The notes beneath the pieces were generated by a model that saw only the letters and a program-made list of their open reading frames with translations, had not been told where the DNA came from and searched no databases. From contig SVRV01000006.1 in NCBI GenBank assembly GCA_015064635.1, positions 1 through 64,000 of the forward strand: a stretch of DNA of 64,000 bases. The letters are read 5' to 3'. Shown here piece after piece: positions 7,750 to 16,555 of the stretch. Each line of letters starts with the position of its first letter. The first letter of the stretch is position 1. The DNA comes from Oscillospiraceae bacterium (GTDB lineage: Bacteria > Bacillota > Clostridia > Oscillospirales > SIG627). Position numbers and translations under genes: made by a program.

Positions 7750-8640
7750 ATGACAAGAGAAGAATATTTAATGGAAAAATTTGCGGCAAAGCAACAAGCA
7801 TATGGCGCAAGTAAAAAAGCCTTTTTTGAAAATCCGTCAACCGAAAGAATTGACCCGTTCAAAATTGCAGACAGACTTTATTATGTAGGAGATAAGATGG
7901 TTTGTATTCACTTAATTGATAGCGGTGACGGCTTGATTTTGATTGATTCGGGGTTTATTGGTGCAACCCATCTCCTTGTAAACAGCATCTGGCGTGCAGG
8001 CTTTGACCCCAAGAATGTTAAGTGGATAATACATTCTCACGGTCATAGTGACCATTTCGGGGCTTCTGATGAATTTAGCATAATGTATGGAACAAAGCTT
8101 GCTATCAGCCGTGCCGATGCAGATGCAATGAGAAGGAATCCCGAGCTTTTTGTGAATAAAACCAGGTATCCTTTTGCGAAAATACCCGAGTTTGATTTGG
8201 AAATAGAGGATGGGGATGTTTTTGAGCTTGGTGATGTGAAAATCCGTTGTGTTTTAACCCCCGGTCATAGCGACGGTGTTTTGAGCTTGTTTTTTGAGGT
8301 AACGGATAACGGTAAAAAATATCTTGCAGGAATGTTTGGCGGCGCAGGTGTAAATGCCATTACTCTTCCTTATATTTTCCGTAACAAAAGAAGTGAGAAT
8401 TCCGCCAATGATATGCTTGAATCCATTGAAAAAATATGGAATGAACCGGTTGTTGTACATCTCGGAAATCATCCTTACAATAATCATACATTGGAAAAAC
8501 GCGAAAAGCAGTTAAAGGAAGGCGGAAATCATTTTATTGCACCCGACAGCTGGAAAAACTATCTCGGAGAAATGAAAGAAAAAATAAAAAAGATAATTGA
8601 AGATAACGAAAAAATGAAAAAGGAATTCGAACAAATTTAG
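7750..8640 (+). CDS. Metallo-beta-lactamase-fold hydrolase
   Basis: A 296-residue MBL-fold enzyme. HSHGHSDH near residues 97-104 is the HxHxDH zinc motif, TPGHSDG near 175 gives the next His, and HLGNHPY near 238 the last. The arrangement without a signal peptide resembles subclass B3-like or QuiP-type cytoplasmic hydrolases, acting on a lactone, ester or thioester; a true antibiotic-resistance role is not supported by the cytoplasmic location. The C-terminus is a lysine-rich helix (IKKIIEDNEKMKKEFEQI). ATG follows AAGGAG. Third gene of the operon, 17 bases after the PHP gene and 14 before the rhamnosidase. Confidence 0.85.
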   Translation: MTREEYLMEKFAAKQQAYGASKKAFFENPSTERIDPFKIADRLYYVGDKMVCIHLIDSGDGLILIDSGFIGATHLLVNSIWRAGFDPKNVKWIIHSHGHSDHFGASDEFSIMYGTKLAISRADADAMRRNPELFVNKTRYPFAKIPEFDLEIEDGDVFELGDVKIRCVLTPGHSDGVLSLFFEVTDNGKKYLAGMFGGAGVNAITLPYIFRNKRSENSANDMLESIEKIWNEPVVVHLGNHPYNNHTLEKREKQLKEGGNHFIAPDSWKNYLGEMKEKIKKIIEDNEKMKKEFEQI

Positions 8641-8654
8641 TAGAGGTATAATTT

Positions 8655-10904
8655 ATGCTGTTAGAATCAAAATGGATATATTACACTACAGGGGAATATA
8701 AATCAGCCGATGAAAAATACGGAAATCCGTCCCCCTACTTCAGAAAAAGCTTTGTACTTAACGGGAATATAAAAAAAGCGACGCTTTTTGCTTCGGCTTT
8801 AGGCGTATATAAAATATACATAAACGGAAGTGAAGTAGGGAACGATTATCTTTCACCCGGCTGGGTAAATTACAGAAAGAAGCTGCCTCTTGTACGTTAT
8901 GACGTAACCGATATGTTGGAACATGAAAATGCAATCGGTGCGGTACTTGGTGATGGCTGGGCGGTTGGACATCTCGGGTCGGACTATGCCTTCAAGCGAA
9001 ACGGTTACAGCGACCGAATTGAATTTACAGCCCTTATTCGTGTGGAATATACCGATGGCAGAACAGAAGAAATCGCAACCGATGAAACGTGGCGAGCAAG
9101 TGCGGGAGCAATTCAAAGAAGCGATATTTACATGGGCGAATATACCGATGCAAGACTTGATATCGGTGACTTTTCACAATTCGATTACGATGACTCAAAG
9201 TGGGACGTGGCTCAGGAGAGTATATTCAAGTTTTCAAGGAATCTCTATCTTGAAGAGATGAATATCCCACCAATTGTTGTAAAGCATACCTTTAAGCCAA
9301 AGCTTATTCGTAAGAGAGATAATACATATCTGTATGATGTGGCACAAAATATTTCGGGAGTGCTTCGCTGCGTTTTCAAGGGCGAGAGCGGTGCAAAGGT
9401 TGTACTGAGACACGGAGAGATTTTGTCCGAGGGTGAGCTTTATACCGAAAATCTCCGAGGTGCTGAGGCAACCGATACATATATTTTGTCGGGGGATGGA
9501 GAAGAAGTATTCAGACCGCTTTTTACTTTCCACGGATTTCGCTATGCCGAATTGACGGTTGAAGGAAATGCGGAGATTATTGATATCACCGCAGAAGCGA
9601 TGTATACGGATCTGGTGAGCAGTGGCAGTTTTTCCTGCAGTGATGAGATAGTAAATAAAGTGTATAATAACGCTCTTTGGGGACAAAGAGATAATTTTCT
9701 CAATGTTCCCACCGACTGTCCCCAACGTGATGAACGTCTTGGTTGGACGGGGGATGCACAAATCTTTTGCCAAAGCGCTATGTTTAATATGGATTGCCGT
9801 AAATTCTTCGAGAAGTATTTGTCGGATGTTCGTGATGAACAGCTTGGCAACGGTGTGATTCCCGCAGTTGCACCCGTACCGCCTGTTGGTTCATATGCCT
9901 ATACAGGCTATGATGCCTCGGCGGGATGGAGTGAGGCAATTGGTGAAATTCCTTATGTGCATTATAAAATGTACGGTGATAAAAAAATAATCCGTGACAA
10001 TTTACCCGCTCTCAAAAAGCTTCTTGATTATTATCAAAAAGAAAGTCCAGGGTATATCCGAGGCTATGTAGGAAGATACGGAGATTGGCTGTCACTGGGA
10101 AAAACTACCGATTTGAGCGTGGTATCAACTCTTTATTATGCACGGGGCGCATATCTTGCATGGAAGTTGTGCGGAGTCATTGGCGATTATGAGGAAGAGT
10201 ATTATCTCAATTTGTATAAATCTATAAAAACAGCCTTTCTTGAAAGGTTTGTTGATGCTGACGGAAAAATTTTCTCGGATACACAAAGCGCCTATGTGAT
10301 GGCTTACAGCTTTGGCATTATTGATAAAGAGACTGCAAGGAAGCATCTTATAAGAAAGTTTGAAGAGGATGACGGAAAGCTTACGACAGGATTTTTGGGT
10401 ATCAGATTTTTACTTCCAACCCTTTGCGATGTGGGCTGTCGAGACCTTGCCTACCGTCTCATGACAAACACCGAATTCCCGGGTTGGGGTTACAGTGTTG
10501 TAAATGGCGCAACGACAATCTGGGAGAGATGGGACAGCTACACAAAGAGCGAGGGTATTAAAAAGGGAATGAACTCCTTTAACCACTATTCTCTTGGCTC
10601 GTGCACCGAGTGGATGTATATGTATTGCCTTGGTATTCGCCCGTCTTTTGAAAAAGCGGGTTGTAAAAAGGTGACCTTTGCACCATACCTTGATACAAGT
10701 GGAAAGATAACCTTTGCAAACGGTTATTATGATACGGATTTCGGAAGAATAAATACCTCTTGGAAAAAAGCAGATAACAGTTATTTTTACGAGGTCACTC
10801 TGCCTTCTGAAATTGAGCATGAATTTATTTTTGACGGAATGAAGATAGTGAAAAAAGAAGTAAATGACGGAACATACCGTTTTGAACTTATCGAGGACAA
10901 ATGA
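8655..10904 (+). CDS. Glycoside hydrolase family 78 alpha-L-rhamnosidase
   Basis: A 749-residue enzyme with the complete GH78 plan: N-terminal beta-sandwich domains (residues 1-300; FASALGVYKIYINGSEVG is the typical carbohydrate-binding start), the (alpha/alpha)6 barrel with the signature NVPTDCPQRDERLGWTGDAQ near 350, and a C-terminal beta-sandwich. It removes alpha-linked L-rhamnose from plant glycosides, pectin side chains or bacterial polysaccharides. No signal peptide, so it acts inside the cell on imported oligosaccharides. It overlaps the next gene by four bases (ATGA). A second, divergent member lies at 20890-22785. Confidence 0.92.
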   Translation: MLLESKWIYYTTGEYKSADEKYGNPSPYFRKSFVLNGNIKKATLFASALGVYKIYINGSEVGNDYLSPGWVNYRKKLPLVRYDVTDMLEHENAIGAVLGDGWAVGHLGSDYAFKRNGYSDRIEFTALIRVEYTDGRTEEIATDETWRASAGAIQRSDIYMGEYTDARLDIGDFSQFDYDDSKWDVAQESIFKFSRNLYLEEMNIPPIVVKHTFKPKLIRKRDNTYLYDVAQNISGVLRCVFKGESGAKVVLRHGEILSEGELYTENLRGAEATDTYILSGDGEEVFRPLFTFHGFRYAELTVEGNAEIIDITAEAMYTDLVSSGSFSCSDEIVNKVYNNALWGQRDNFLNVPTDCPQRDERLGWTGDAQIFCQSAMFNMDCRKFFEKYLSDVRDEQLGNGVIPAVAPVPPVGSYAYTGYDASAGWSEAIGEIPYVHYKMYGDKKIIRDNLPALKKLLDYYQKESPGYIRGYVGRYGDWLSLGKTTDLSVVSTLYYARGAYLAWKLCGVIGDYEEEYYLNLYKSIKTAFLERFVDADGKIFSDTQSAYVMAYSFGIIDKETARKHLIRKFEEDDGKLTTGFLGIRFLLPTLCDVGCRDLAYRLMTNTEFPGWGYSVVNGATTIWERWDSYTKSEGIKKGMNSFNHYSLGSCTEWMYMYCLGIRPSFEKAGCKKVTFAPYLDTSGKITFANGYYDTDFGRINTSWKKADNSYFYEVTLPSEIEHEFIFDGMKIVKKEVNDGTYRFELIEDK

Positions 10905-11386
10905 AAAAAGTAATTATTATCGGATGTCCCGGAAGTGGAAAAAGCACCTTTGGGAGAATGCTCAAAAATAAAACAGGACTTCCGCTGTATCATCTTGATA
11001 TGCTTTATTGGAACGAGGACAGAACAACTGTCGAAAAATCGGTTTTTCTTGACAGACTCAAAAATGTAATGAAGACCGACGAGTGGATTATAGATGGCAA
11101 CTATGCGTCTACCATGGAGATGAGATTTGCGGAATGCGATACGGTTTTCTTTCTTGATTATCCCACCGAGGTGTGTATCGAGGGCGTGAAATCAAGAGTG
11201 GGAAAGCCACGCTCGGATATACCATGGATTGAAACGGATGCGATTGATGATGAGTTTTTGTCTTTTATACAAAACTACAACACTGTGAATCGCCCGAAGG
11301 TCGTGGAGCTTATTGAAAAGTATTCCGACAAAAATGTAATTGTCTTCAAATCGAGAAAGGAAGCAGACGAATATATAGGAGAGTAA
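10901..11386 (+). CDS. Small P-loop NTPase (AAA / adenylate-kinase-like, FlaR type)
   Basis: A 161-residue protein with a Walker A loop GCPGSGKST (residues 8-16), the phrase YHLDMLYWN shortly after and WIIDGNY in the middle. This is the pattern of the adenylate-kinase-like group annotated as DNA topology modulation protein FlaR. The function in this group is not settled; a nucleoside or sugar kinase activity is possible. The ATG overlaps the stop of the rhamnosidase gene, and the stop lies one base before the next start, so it is firmly inside the operon. Confidence 0.8.
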   Translation: MKKVIIIGCPGSGKSTFGRMLKNKTGLPLYHLDMLYWNEDRTTVEKSVFLDRLKNVMKTDEWIIDGNYASTMEMRFAECDTVFFLDYPTEVCIEGVKSRVGKPRSDIPWIETDAIDDEFLSFIQNYNTVNRPKVVELIEKYSDKNVIVFKSRKEADEYIGE

Positions 11387-11387
11387 T

Positions 11388-12572
11388 ATGGATTTCACTA
11401 AATTAAAGGCGTTTATAGAACATCTTGTGGAGTGGAGGATTCCCGGTAATGATATTTCGGTGTGGCTTGATAACCGTGAGGTGCTCAGATATCAAGCGGG
11501 ATTCCTTGATGTGGAAAATAAAATACCCATGACGGACAATGCTCTTTTGAACATCTATTCTTGTTCAAAGGTCGCAACAGTTGTGGCAGGAATGCAACTT
11601 CTTGAGCGTGGTGAATTTTTGCTTGATACACCGCTTTATGACTTTATTCCAGAATTCAGGGATATGTGTATAAAGGATAGCAATGAGGATATAAGAAAAG
11701 CCGAGAAGCATATCACCATTCGTCATCTTTTCACTATGACCTCTGGAATGACCTATTCCATGACAAATGATGTCAGAACAGAAGCAGGAAATAAGACTAA
11801 CGGCAGATTTGATACTGTTGAAACGATAAAGCTAATGGCAAAAATGCCTCTTACCTTTGAACCGGGCGAGCGTTGGCAATACAGCTTCAGCCACGATGTT
11901 CTTGCGGCGGTAATTGAAATTATATCGGGCAAGAAGTTCAGAGATTATATGAAAGAAAATATTTTTGCCCCCCTTGGTATGAAGGAATCCTTTTATCATA
12001 AAAATGAGGTGATAGAAAACAGAATTGCTCCTCAATACCTCTTTGTGGCGGATAAAACTACATTTGAGGATAAACCCGCAGGCTTTACCCAATCACTTGA
12101 TTTATCAAAATGCGGCGGGCATCTTGAAAGAACGGACGGAACAAACAGCCTTATATTCGGAAGCGAATATGACAGCGGTGGTGCAGGTATTATAACTTCT
12201 GTTTCGGACTATTCAAAATTTGTAAATGCTTTGGCAAACGGTGGTGTTGGGACGACGGGAGAACGGATTTTGTCCCCGTATGCCATAAGCCTTATGAAAC
12301 AAAATCAGTTAACCGAGGCTCAAAACAAAACGTACAATTGGGAACAATTTGCAGGTTACGGTTACGGACTCGGTGTGAGAACGATGATTTCCCCCGCCTC
12401 GGGTGGCAGTCTCAGCTCGGTTGGTGAATTTGGTGGGGGAGGGGCGGCAGGGGCTTCGGTTTATGTAGATACAGACTTGAAGCTTGGTGTATTTTATGCA
12501 CACCATATGCTTAACCCTCAGGAAGCATATTATCAACCGAGACTCAGAAATGTAATTTATTCATGTCTGTAA
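11388..12572 (+). CDS. Serine hydrolase, beta-lactamase class C fold
   Basis: A 394-residue cytoplasmic serine hydrolase of the class C beta-lactamase/esterase (PF00144) family. The nucleophile motif is S58-C-S-K61, the second motif is YSFS near residue 163 in place of the usual YSN, and a Gly-rich GEFGGGGAAG stretch takes the KTG place near 345. These variants are usual in esterases and peptidases of this fold, so antibiotic hydrolysis is not implied. It may deacylate sugars or cleave a small ester. ATG at 11388 follows AGGAGAGTA. A second, longer member lies at 22955-24442. Confidence 0.87.
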   Translation: MDFTKLKAFIEHLVEWRIPGNDISVWLDNREVLRYQAGFLDVENKIPMTDNALLNIYSCSKVATVVAGMQLLERGEFLLDTPLYDFIPEFRDMCIKDSNEDIRKAEKHITIRHLFTMTSGMTYSMTNDVRTEAGNKTNGRFDTVETIKLMAKMPLTFEPGERWQYSFSHDVLAAVIEIISGKKFRDYMKENIFAPLGMKESFYHKNEVIENRIAPQYLFVADKTTFEDKPAGFTQSLDLSKCGGHLERTDGTNSLIFGSEYDSGGAGIITSVSDYSKFVNALANGGVGTTGERILSPYAISLMKQNQLTEAQNKTYNWEQFAGYGYGLGVRTMISPASGGSLSSVGEFGGGGAAGASVYVDTDLKLGVFYAHHMLNPQEAYYQPRLRNVIYSCL

Positions 12573-12583
12573 GGGTGAACAAA

Positions 12584-13564
12584 ATGAAGAAAATTAAATG
12601 GGGAATCGTAGGACCCGGTAACATTGCAAATAAATTTGCAAAGGCTGTAAAAAATGTTGAAGGAGCAGAGCTTGTTGCTGTAGCATCAAGGTCGGAGGAG
12701 AGGGGCAAGGAATTTGCCTCAAAATATGATATTCCAAATATTTACAGCAGCTATGATAAAATGGCTTGCTCGGATGTTGACGCGGTTTATATCTCAACAC
12801 CGCACCCTTTTCATAAGCCTTGTGCAGAGATTTTTCTCAATTTAGGTAAGCATGTTTTGTGTGAAAAGCCGATTTGCGTGAATGCGGAAGATGCAATCAC
12901 GTTGAAAAAATGCGCCGAAAAGAACAATGTCTTTTTGATGGAGGCTATGTGGACGAGGTTTTTGCCTGCAATAGATGAAGCCTTGAGAATTGTAAAAAGC
13001 GGTGAGATAGGTGAGATAAGAGGTTTAAGTGCTGACTTTTGCTATTCTACCACTCCCGAGGAGGAAGAAAAGCTCTTTTTAAGCACTATGGCGGGAGGTT
13101 CACTCCTTGATGTAGGAATATACGGACTTACTCTTGCGTCAATTTTTCTTGGCAATAACCCCGTGGAGATAGATGCGACCTCCGACGTAAAAAACTGTGT
13201 CGATTATCACACAAGCATCACTTTAAAGTATGAAAACGGAGAAATTGCCAATATTACCTCAGCAATAAATGTAATTAAGCCCGAAAATGGATTTATCTAC
13301 GGTACAAAAGGGTATATTACTTTACCACACTTTTACGGTGCCACAGAGCTTGTTGTAAATACAATTGACGGCGAAAGACGTATTTCAAAGCCTTGCATCG
13401 GTGACGGCTTTGAGGAGGAGATTCTCGAGGCTTGTCGATGCATAAGAGAGGGCAGGCAGCAAAGCGATATTATGCCAATGTCGGAAAGTATAAAAATGTT
13501 GGAGCTTATGGACACAATAAGAGCTAAAACAGGAGTAAGATATCCGTTTGAAAAATGTGAATAG
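12584..13564 (+). CDS. Gfo/Idh/MocA-family oxidoreductase
   Basis: A 326-residue NAD(P)-dependent oxidoreductase with the Rossmann start WGIVGPGNIANKFAK and the CEKPICVN motif near residue 92 that carries the catalytic-site lysine of the family. The second half (MEAMWTRFLPA onward) resembles the trans-dihydrodiol/xylose dehydrogenase-like branch. The frame opens at 12563 inside the previous gene, but AAGGGTG at 12571 points to the ATG at 12584. It would oxidise or epimerise a sugar or its acid. Sits between the serine hydrolase and the SGNH hydrolase, with gaps of 11 and 13 bases. Confidence 0.88.
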   Translation: MKKIKWGIVGPGNIANKFAKAVKNVEGAELVAVASRSEERGKEFASKYDIPNIYSSYDKMACSDVDAVYISTPHPFHKPCAEIFLNLGKHVLCEKPICVNAEDAITLKKCAEKNNVFLMEAMWTRFLPAIDEALRIVKSGEIGEIRGLSADFCYSTTPEEEEKLFLSTMAGGSLLDVGIYGLTLASIFLGNNPVEIDATSDVKNCVDYHTSITLKYENGEIANITSAINVIKPENGFIYGTKGYITLPHFYGATELVVNTIDGERRISKPCIGDGFEEEILEACRCIREGRQQSDIMPMSESIKMLELMDTIRAKTGVRYPFEKCE

Positions 13565-13577
13565 AGAGGATTAAATT

Positions 13578-14357
13578 ATGAATTGGGAAAAAGAGCTTTA
13601 CAACAAAGATGAAAAACCGCTTGACAGACTTGTTGACGGTTACAGCAACACGGCAATTTTCAGAAAGATGGCATTTATTGGTGACAGCCTTTCATCCGGT
13701 GAGTTTGAAACCCTTGATAAAGAGGGCAACCGCAAATATTATGACCTTTTTGAATATTCATGGGGACAGTTTATCGCTCGCAAAAACGGACTTACCGCAT
13801 ACAATTTTTCACGTGGCGGCATGACTGCAAAGGAATATATAGATTCATTTGCGGAGTCAAAGGGCTTTTGGAGCAAGGAACTTGCTTGTCAGGCATACGT
13901 TATTGCTCTTGGTGCGAACGACTTGCACAGAGGTATAGAGATTGGATGCATTGAGGATATTGACACCGAAAATTACGAAAACAGCAAGCCTACTTTTATG
14001 GGCTACTATGCAAGAATAGTGAAGAAATATAAGGAAATAAGCCCCGATGCAAAATTCTTTTTTGTGACCTTCCCCGACGGTGGAAACAAGGAAAGGACTG
14101 TGGGAATGGTGAATGCCTTATATGCACTTGCGGAGCATTTTGATAATTCTTACGTTATAGACCTTTACAGATACGCGCCTTTTTACGGTGAAAGATTCAA
14201 GGAAAAGTTTTATCTTCACGGACATCTCAATCCTATGGGTTATATCTTTACTGCAAGAATGGTAGATTCGTATATTGACTATATTATCCGTCACAACGTT
14301 GACGATTTTAGAAATGCCGCATTTATCGGCACAGACATACAGTATAAATTTGATTGA
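13578..14357 (+). CDS. SGNH/GDSL hydrolase
   Basis: A 259-residue esterase of the SGNH superfamily. Block I is FIGDSLSSG with Ser37, block III is LGANDLHRG near residue 112, and block V is HGHLNPMGY near 214, giving Ser, Gly, Asn and His. Relatives remove acetyl or other acyl groups from sugars and polysaccharides. No signal peptide. ATG follows AGAGGATTAAA. Its place in the operon with a rhamnosidase and a serine hydrolase fits trimming of acylated oligosaccharides inside the cell, which is inference. Another SGNH gene lies at 20162-20893. Confidence 0.88.
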   Translation: MNWEKELYNKDEKPLDRLVDGYSNTAIFRKMAFIGDSLSSGEFETLDKEGNRKYYDLFEYSWGQFIARKNGLTAYNFSRGGMTAKEYIDSFAESKGFWSKELACQAYVIALGANDLHRGIEIGCIEDIDTENYENSKPTFMGYYARIVKKYKEISPDAKFFFVTFPDGGNKERTVGMVNALYALAEHFDNSYVIDLYRYAPFYGERFKEKFYLHGHLNPMGYIFTARMVDSYIDYIIRHNVDDFRNAAFIGTDIQYKFD

Positions 14358-14371
14358 TTCGGGAGTTTAAA

Positions 14372-15190
14372 ATGGCAATTTTTGACGGAACACTTATTTG
14401 CACAGACCTTGACGGCACACTGCTGAGAAAAGACAAGACGATATCAAAAGAAAACCTTGATGCAATAGAATATTTTAAAGCTAACGGTGGTTATTTTACC
14501 TATGTTACGGGGAGAATGCCCTTCTTCTCCTTTGACACATATGAACGTATAAAGCCCAACGCACCCTTTGGTTGTATCAACGGAGGTGGACTTTATGACT
14601 TTGAAAAGAAAGACTATGTTATGAAGCAGGTCATATCCGATAAGGTTATGGAACTTGTAAAATGCATTGATGAGAATTTTCCCAAGGTCGGTATTCAGGT
14701 CAATACATTTTATAAAACATATTTTTGCAAGGATAATTCGGTTTTGGTTCACTTCAGGGAAATATGCAATGCTGAGAATTATACCTGCGATTATATGAAT
14801 GTAGAAGAGCCTGTGGCAAAGATACTTTTCGGAGTTGAAACCGAGGAAGAGATTTCGGGAATGGCAAAGATGCTCCGTGAACATCCATTGGCAGACGATT
14901 TTGAATTTATCCGTTCCGAGAGAACCTTGTATGAGATTCTCCCCAAAGGAATAACAAAGGGCACTGCGATAAAAGGCATATGTGATTACCTTGGACTTGA
15001 TGCGAACAAAACCGTTGCCATAGGTGATTATGACAACGATATCCCCATGCTTAAAGCGGCGAAAATAGGTGTTGCGGTATCAAATGCTTGTGAAAACGCA
15101 AAGAAGGTTGCAGATTATATTACAGTTTCAAACGAGGAGCACGCAATAGCACGTCTCATTTATGACCTGGAAAAAGGTATAATCAAGTGA
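14372..15190 (+). CDS. HAD-superfamily (Cof-type) phosphatase
   Basis: A 272-residue HAD-IIB phosphatase. Motif I is CTDLDGTLL (Asp12, Asp14), TGRMP supplies motif II, a lysine in KGTAIKGI motif III, and GDYDNDIPML motif IV; the cap lies between residues about 85 and 190. Such enzymes dephosphorylate sugar phosphates or flavin-type phosphates with Mg2+. GGGAG at 14361 selects the ATG at 14372 over the one at 14354 that overlaps the previous stop. The stop overlaps the GTG start of the radical SAM gene. Confidence 0.88.
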   Translation: MAIFDGTLICTDLDGTLLRKDKTISKENLDAIEYFKANGGYFTYVTGRMPFFSFDTYERIKPNAPFGCINGGGLYDFEKKDYVMKQVISDKVMELVKCIDENFPKVGIQVNTFYKTYFCKDNSVLVHFREICNAENYTCDYMNVEEPVAKILFGVETEEEISGMAKMLREHPLADDFEFIRSERTLYEILPKGITKGTAIKGICDYLGLDANKTVAIGDYDNDIPMLKAAKIGVAVSNACENAKKVADYITVSNEEHAIARLIYDLEKGIIK

Positions 15191-15954
15191 GAAGAAACAA
15201 ATACCTTGAAAACCTGAACCGTATAGAATTTCTTGTAACGCTCGACTGTACGGGCAGATGCAAGCATTGCTCCGAGGGTGATCATCCGTTTTCAGGCACA
15301 TATCTTGATGCCAAGGCGGCGGAGGATGTTGTTTTTAAGGTTGCAGAGCTTTATAAAATAGAGTCTGTTATGACCTTTGGCGGTGAGCCTCTTATGTATC
15401 CTGAATGCGTGTACTCGGTGCATGGCGCCGCAAGAGAATGCGGTATCCCTAAGAGACAGCTTATCACAAACGGATTTTTTTCAAAGAATCCCGAAAAGAT
15501 AAAGGAAGTGGCAAGAAATATTTCGGAATGCGGAGTGAATGATTTACTTCTGTCGGTCGATGCTTTTCATCAGGAGACAATCCCACTTGAAACGGTAAAG
15601 CCTTTTGCCACCGAGCTTGTAGCTTTGGGGGTAAAGGTCAGAACAAATCCCGCATGGCTTGTGAGTCGTGAGGATTGTAACGTTTATAATATTGAAACCG
15701 CGAAGATTTTAAATGAGTTCACTTCTCTTGGTATCAGAGAGGGAGAGGGAAATGTAATATTTCCCGAAGGTAATGCTTTAAAATATCTCACAGAATACTT
15801 TGACACAGACAAAGAATACATAAACCCATATGAAGATGACCCCTGCAATATCAGGTCATTTTCCGTTGAGCCTGATGGCAGGGTGCTCGGGAAAAACATT
15901 TTTGAAGAAGACATTCTCGATATATTGAGAGAGTACAAGCCAACTGAGAATTGA
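15187..15954 (+). CDS. Radical SAM protein
   Basis: A 255-residue radical SAM enzyme with Cys21, Cys25 and Cys28 (CTGRCKHC), the CxxxCxxC ligands of the 4Fe-4S cluster, followed by MTFGGEPLM, the SAM-binding GGE motif. The C-terminal DDPCNIRSFSVEPDGRVLG looks like a shortened SPASM-type ending with one cysteine, without the full set needed for auxiliary clusters. Relatives modify peptides or act on sugars and cofactors; no precursor peptide gene is visible next to it. GTG start overlaps the previous stop by four bases, with AAAGG at good distance. The next gene starts 7 bases after the stop. Confidence 0.85.
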   Translation: MRRNKYLENLNRIEFLVTLDCTGRCKHCSEGDHPFSGTYLDAKAAEDVVFKVAELYKIESVMTFGGEPLMYPECVYSVHGAARECGIPKRQLITNGFFSKNPEKIKEVARNISECGVNDLLLSVDAFHQETIPLETVKPFATELVALGVKVRTNPAWLVSREDCNVYNIETAKILNEFTSLGIREGEGNVIFPEGNALKYLTEYFDTDKEYINPYEDDPCNIRSFSVEPDGRVLGKNIFEEDILDILREYKPTEN

Positions 15955-15961
15955 GGAAAAA

Positions 15962-16465
15962 ATGGCAGAATATATGGATGTCCGTGATTATGACGGAAAT
16001 AAAAGAGGATACTATGTAGAGCGAGGAAGACATCATCACAAAGACTGGTGGTATCTTTGCATTCACGCTTATGTTTATACTCCCGACGGCAAGTTTTTGA
16101 TACAAAGACGTTCACTTGAAAAGAGGTATTTCCCGGGAATATGGGACATAACCTGCGGTGCGGCGGATATGGGTGAAAGCTCTCTTGATGCCGCAATAAG
16201 AGAGGTAAGGGAAGAGCTTGGACTTGATGTTTCAGGCTTTGAGACACATTTTATCGGTACTTCACATTGCTATGACTGTGTGAATCACGTTTACTTTTTT
16301 AAAGGTGATTTTGCACTTGACGACCTTACCTTGCAAAAGGAGGAGGTCATGGATGCAAAGTTTATTGATAGAGTGGAGCTCATGGACTTTATCAGTAATT
16401 CCGAGTTTAAAGACCCCGAGTATCACAATATGATAGAGAATTTTCTTGTACATATTTTTTCTTAA
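15962..16465 (+). CDS. NUDIX hydrolase
   Basis: A 167-residue NUDIX protein. The Nudix box runs from GAADMGE through REVREELGL around residues 61-83 and matches Gx5Ex7REUxEExGU. The N-terminal MDVRDYDGNKRG and IQRRSLEKRYFPG phrases match the IPP-isomerase-like/YfcD group, which hydrolyses nucleoside diphosphate derivatives. It is the last gene of the operon; no clear terminator hairpin follows, only a T-rich stretch, and the next gene has its own promoter. Confidence 0.88.
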   Translation: MAEYMDVRDYDGNKRGYYVERGRHHHKDWWYLCIHAYVYTPDGKFLIQRRSLEKRYFPGIWDITCGAADMGESSLDAAIREVREELGLDVSGFETHFIGTSHCYDCVNHVYFFKGDFALDDLTLQKEEVMDAKFIDRVELMDFISNSEFKDPEYHNMIENFLVHIFS

Positions 16466-16484
16466 AATTTTTTTGTGTTATTTA

Positions 16485-16513
16485 TTGACTTTTTTTCAAA
16501 TGTTATATATTAT
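16485..16513 (+). promoter_or_regulatory. Promoter of the beta-helix protein gene
   Basis: TTGACT (16485-16490), 17-base spacer, TATTAT (16508-16513). Confidence 0.55.
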
Positions 16514-16555
16514 GATTTTAGACTTAACTAAGCATAATTCAGAGAGGTGACTTTT

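Noticed and set aside
11388..12572. Antibiotic-resistance beta-lactamase
   Set aside because: Cytoplasmic, with esterase-type second and third motifs; the same holds for 22955-24442 and for the MBL protein at 7750.
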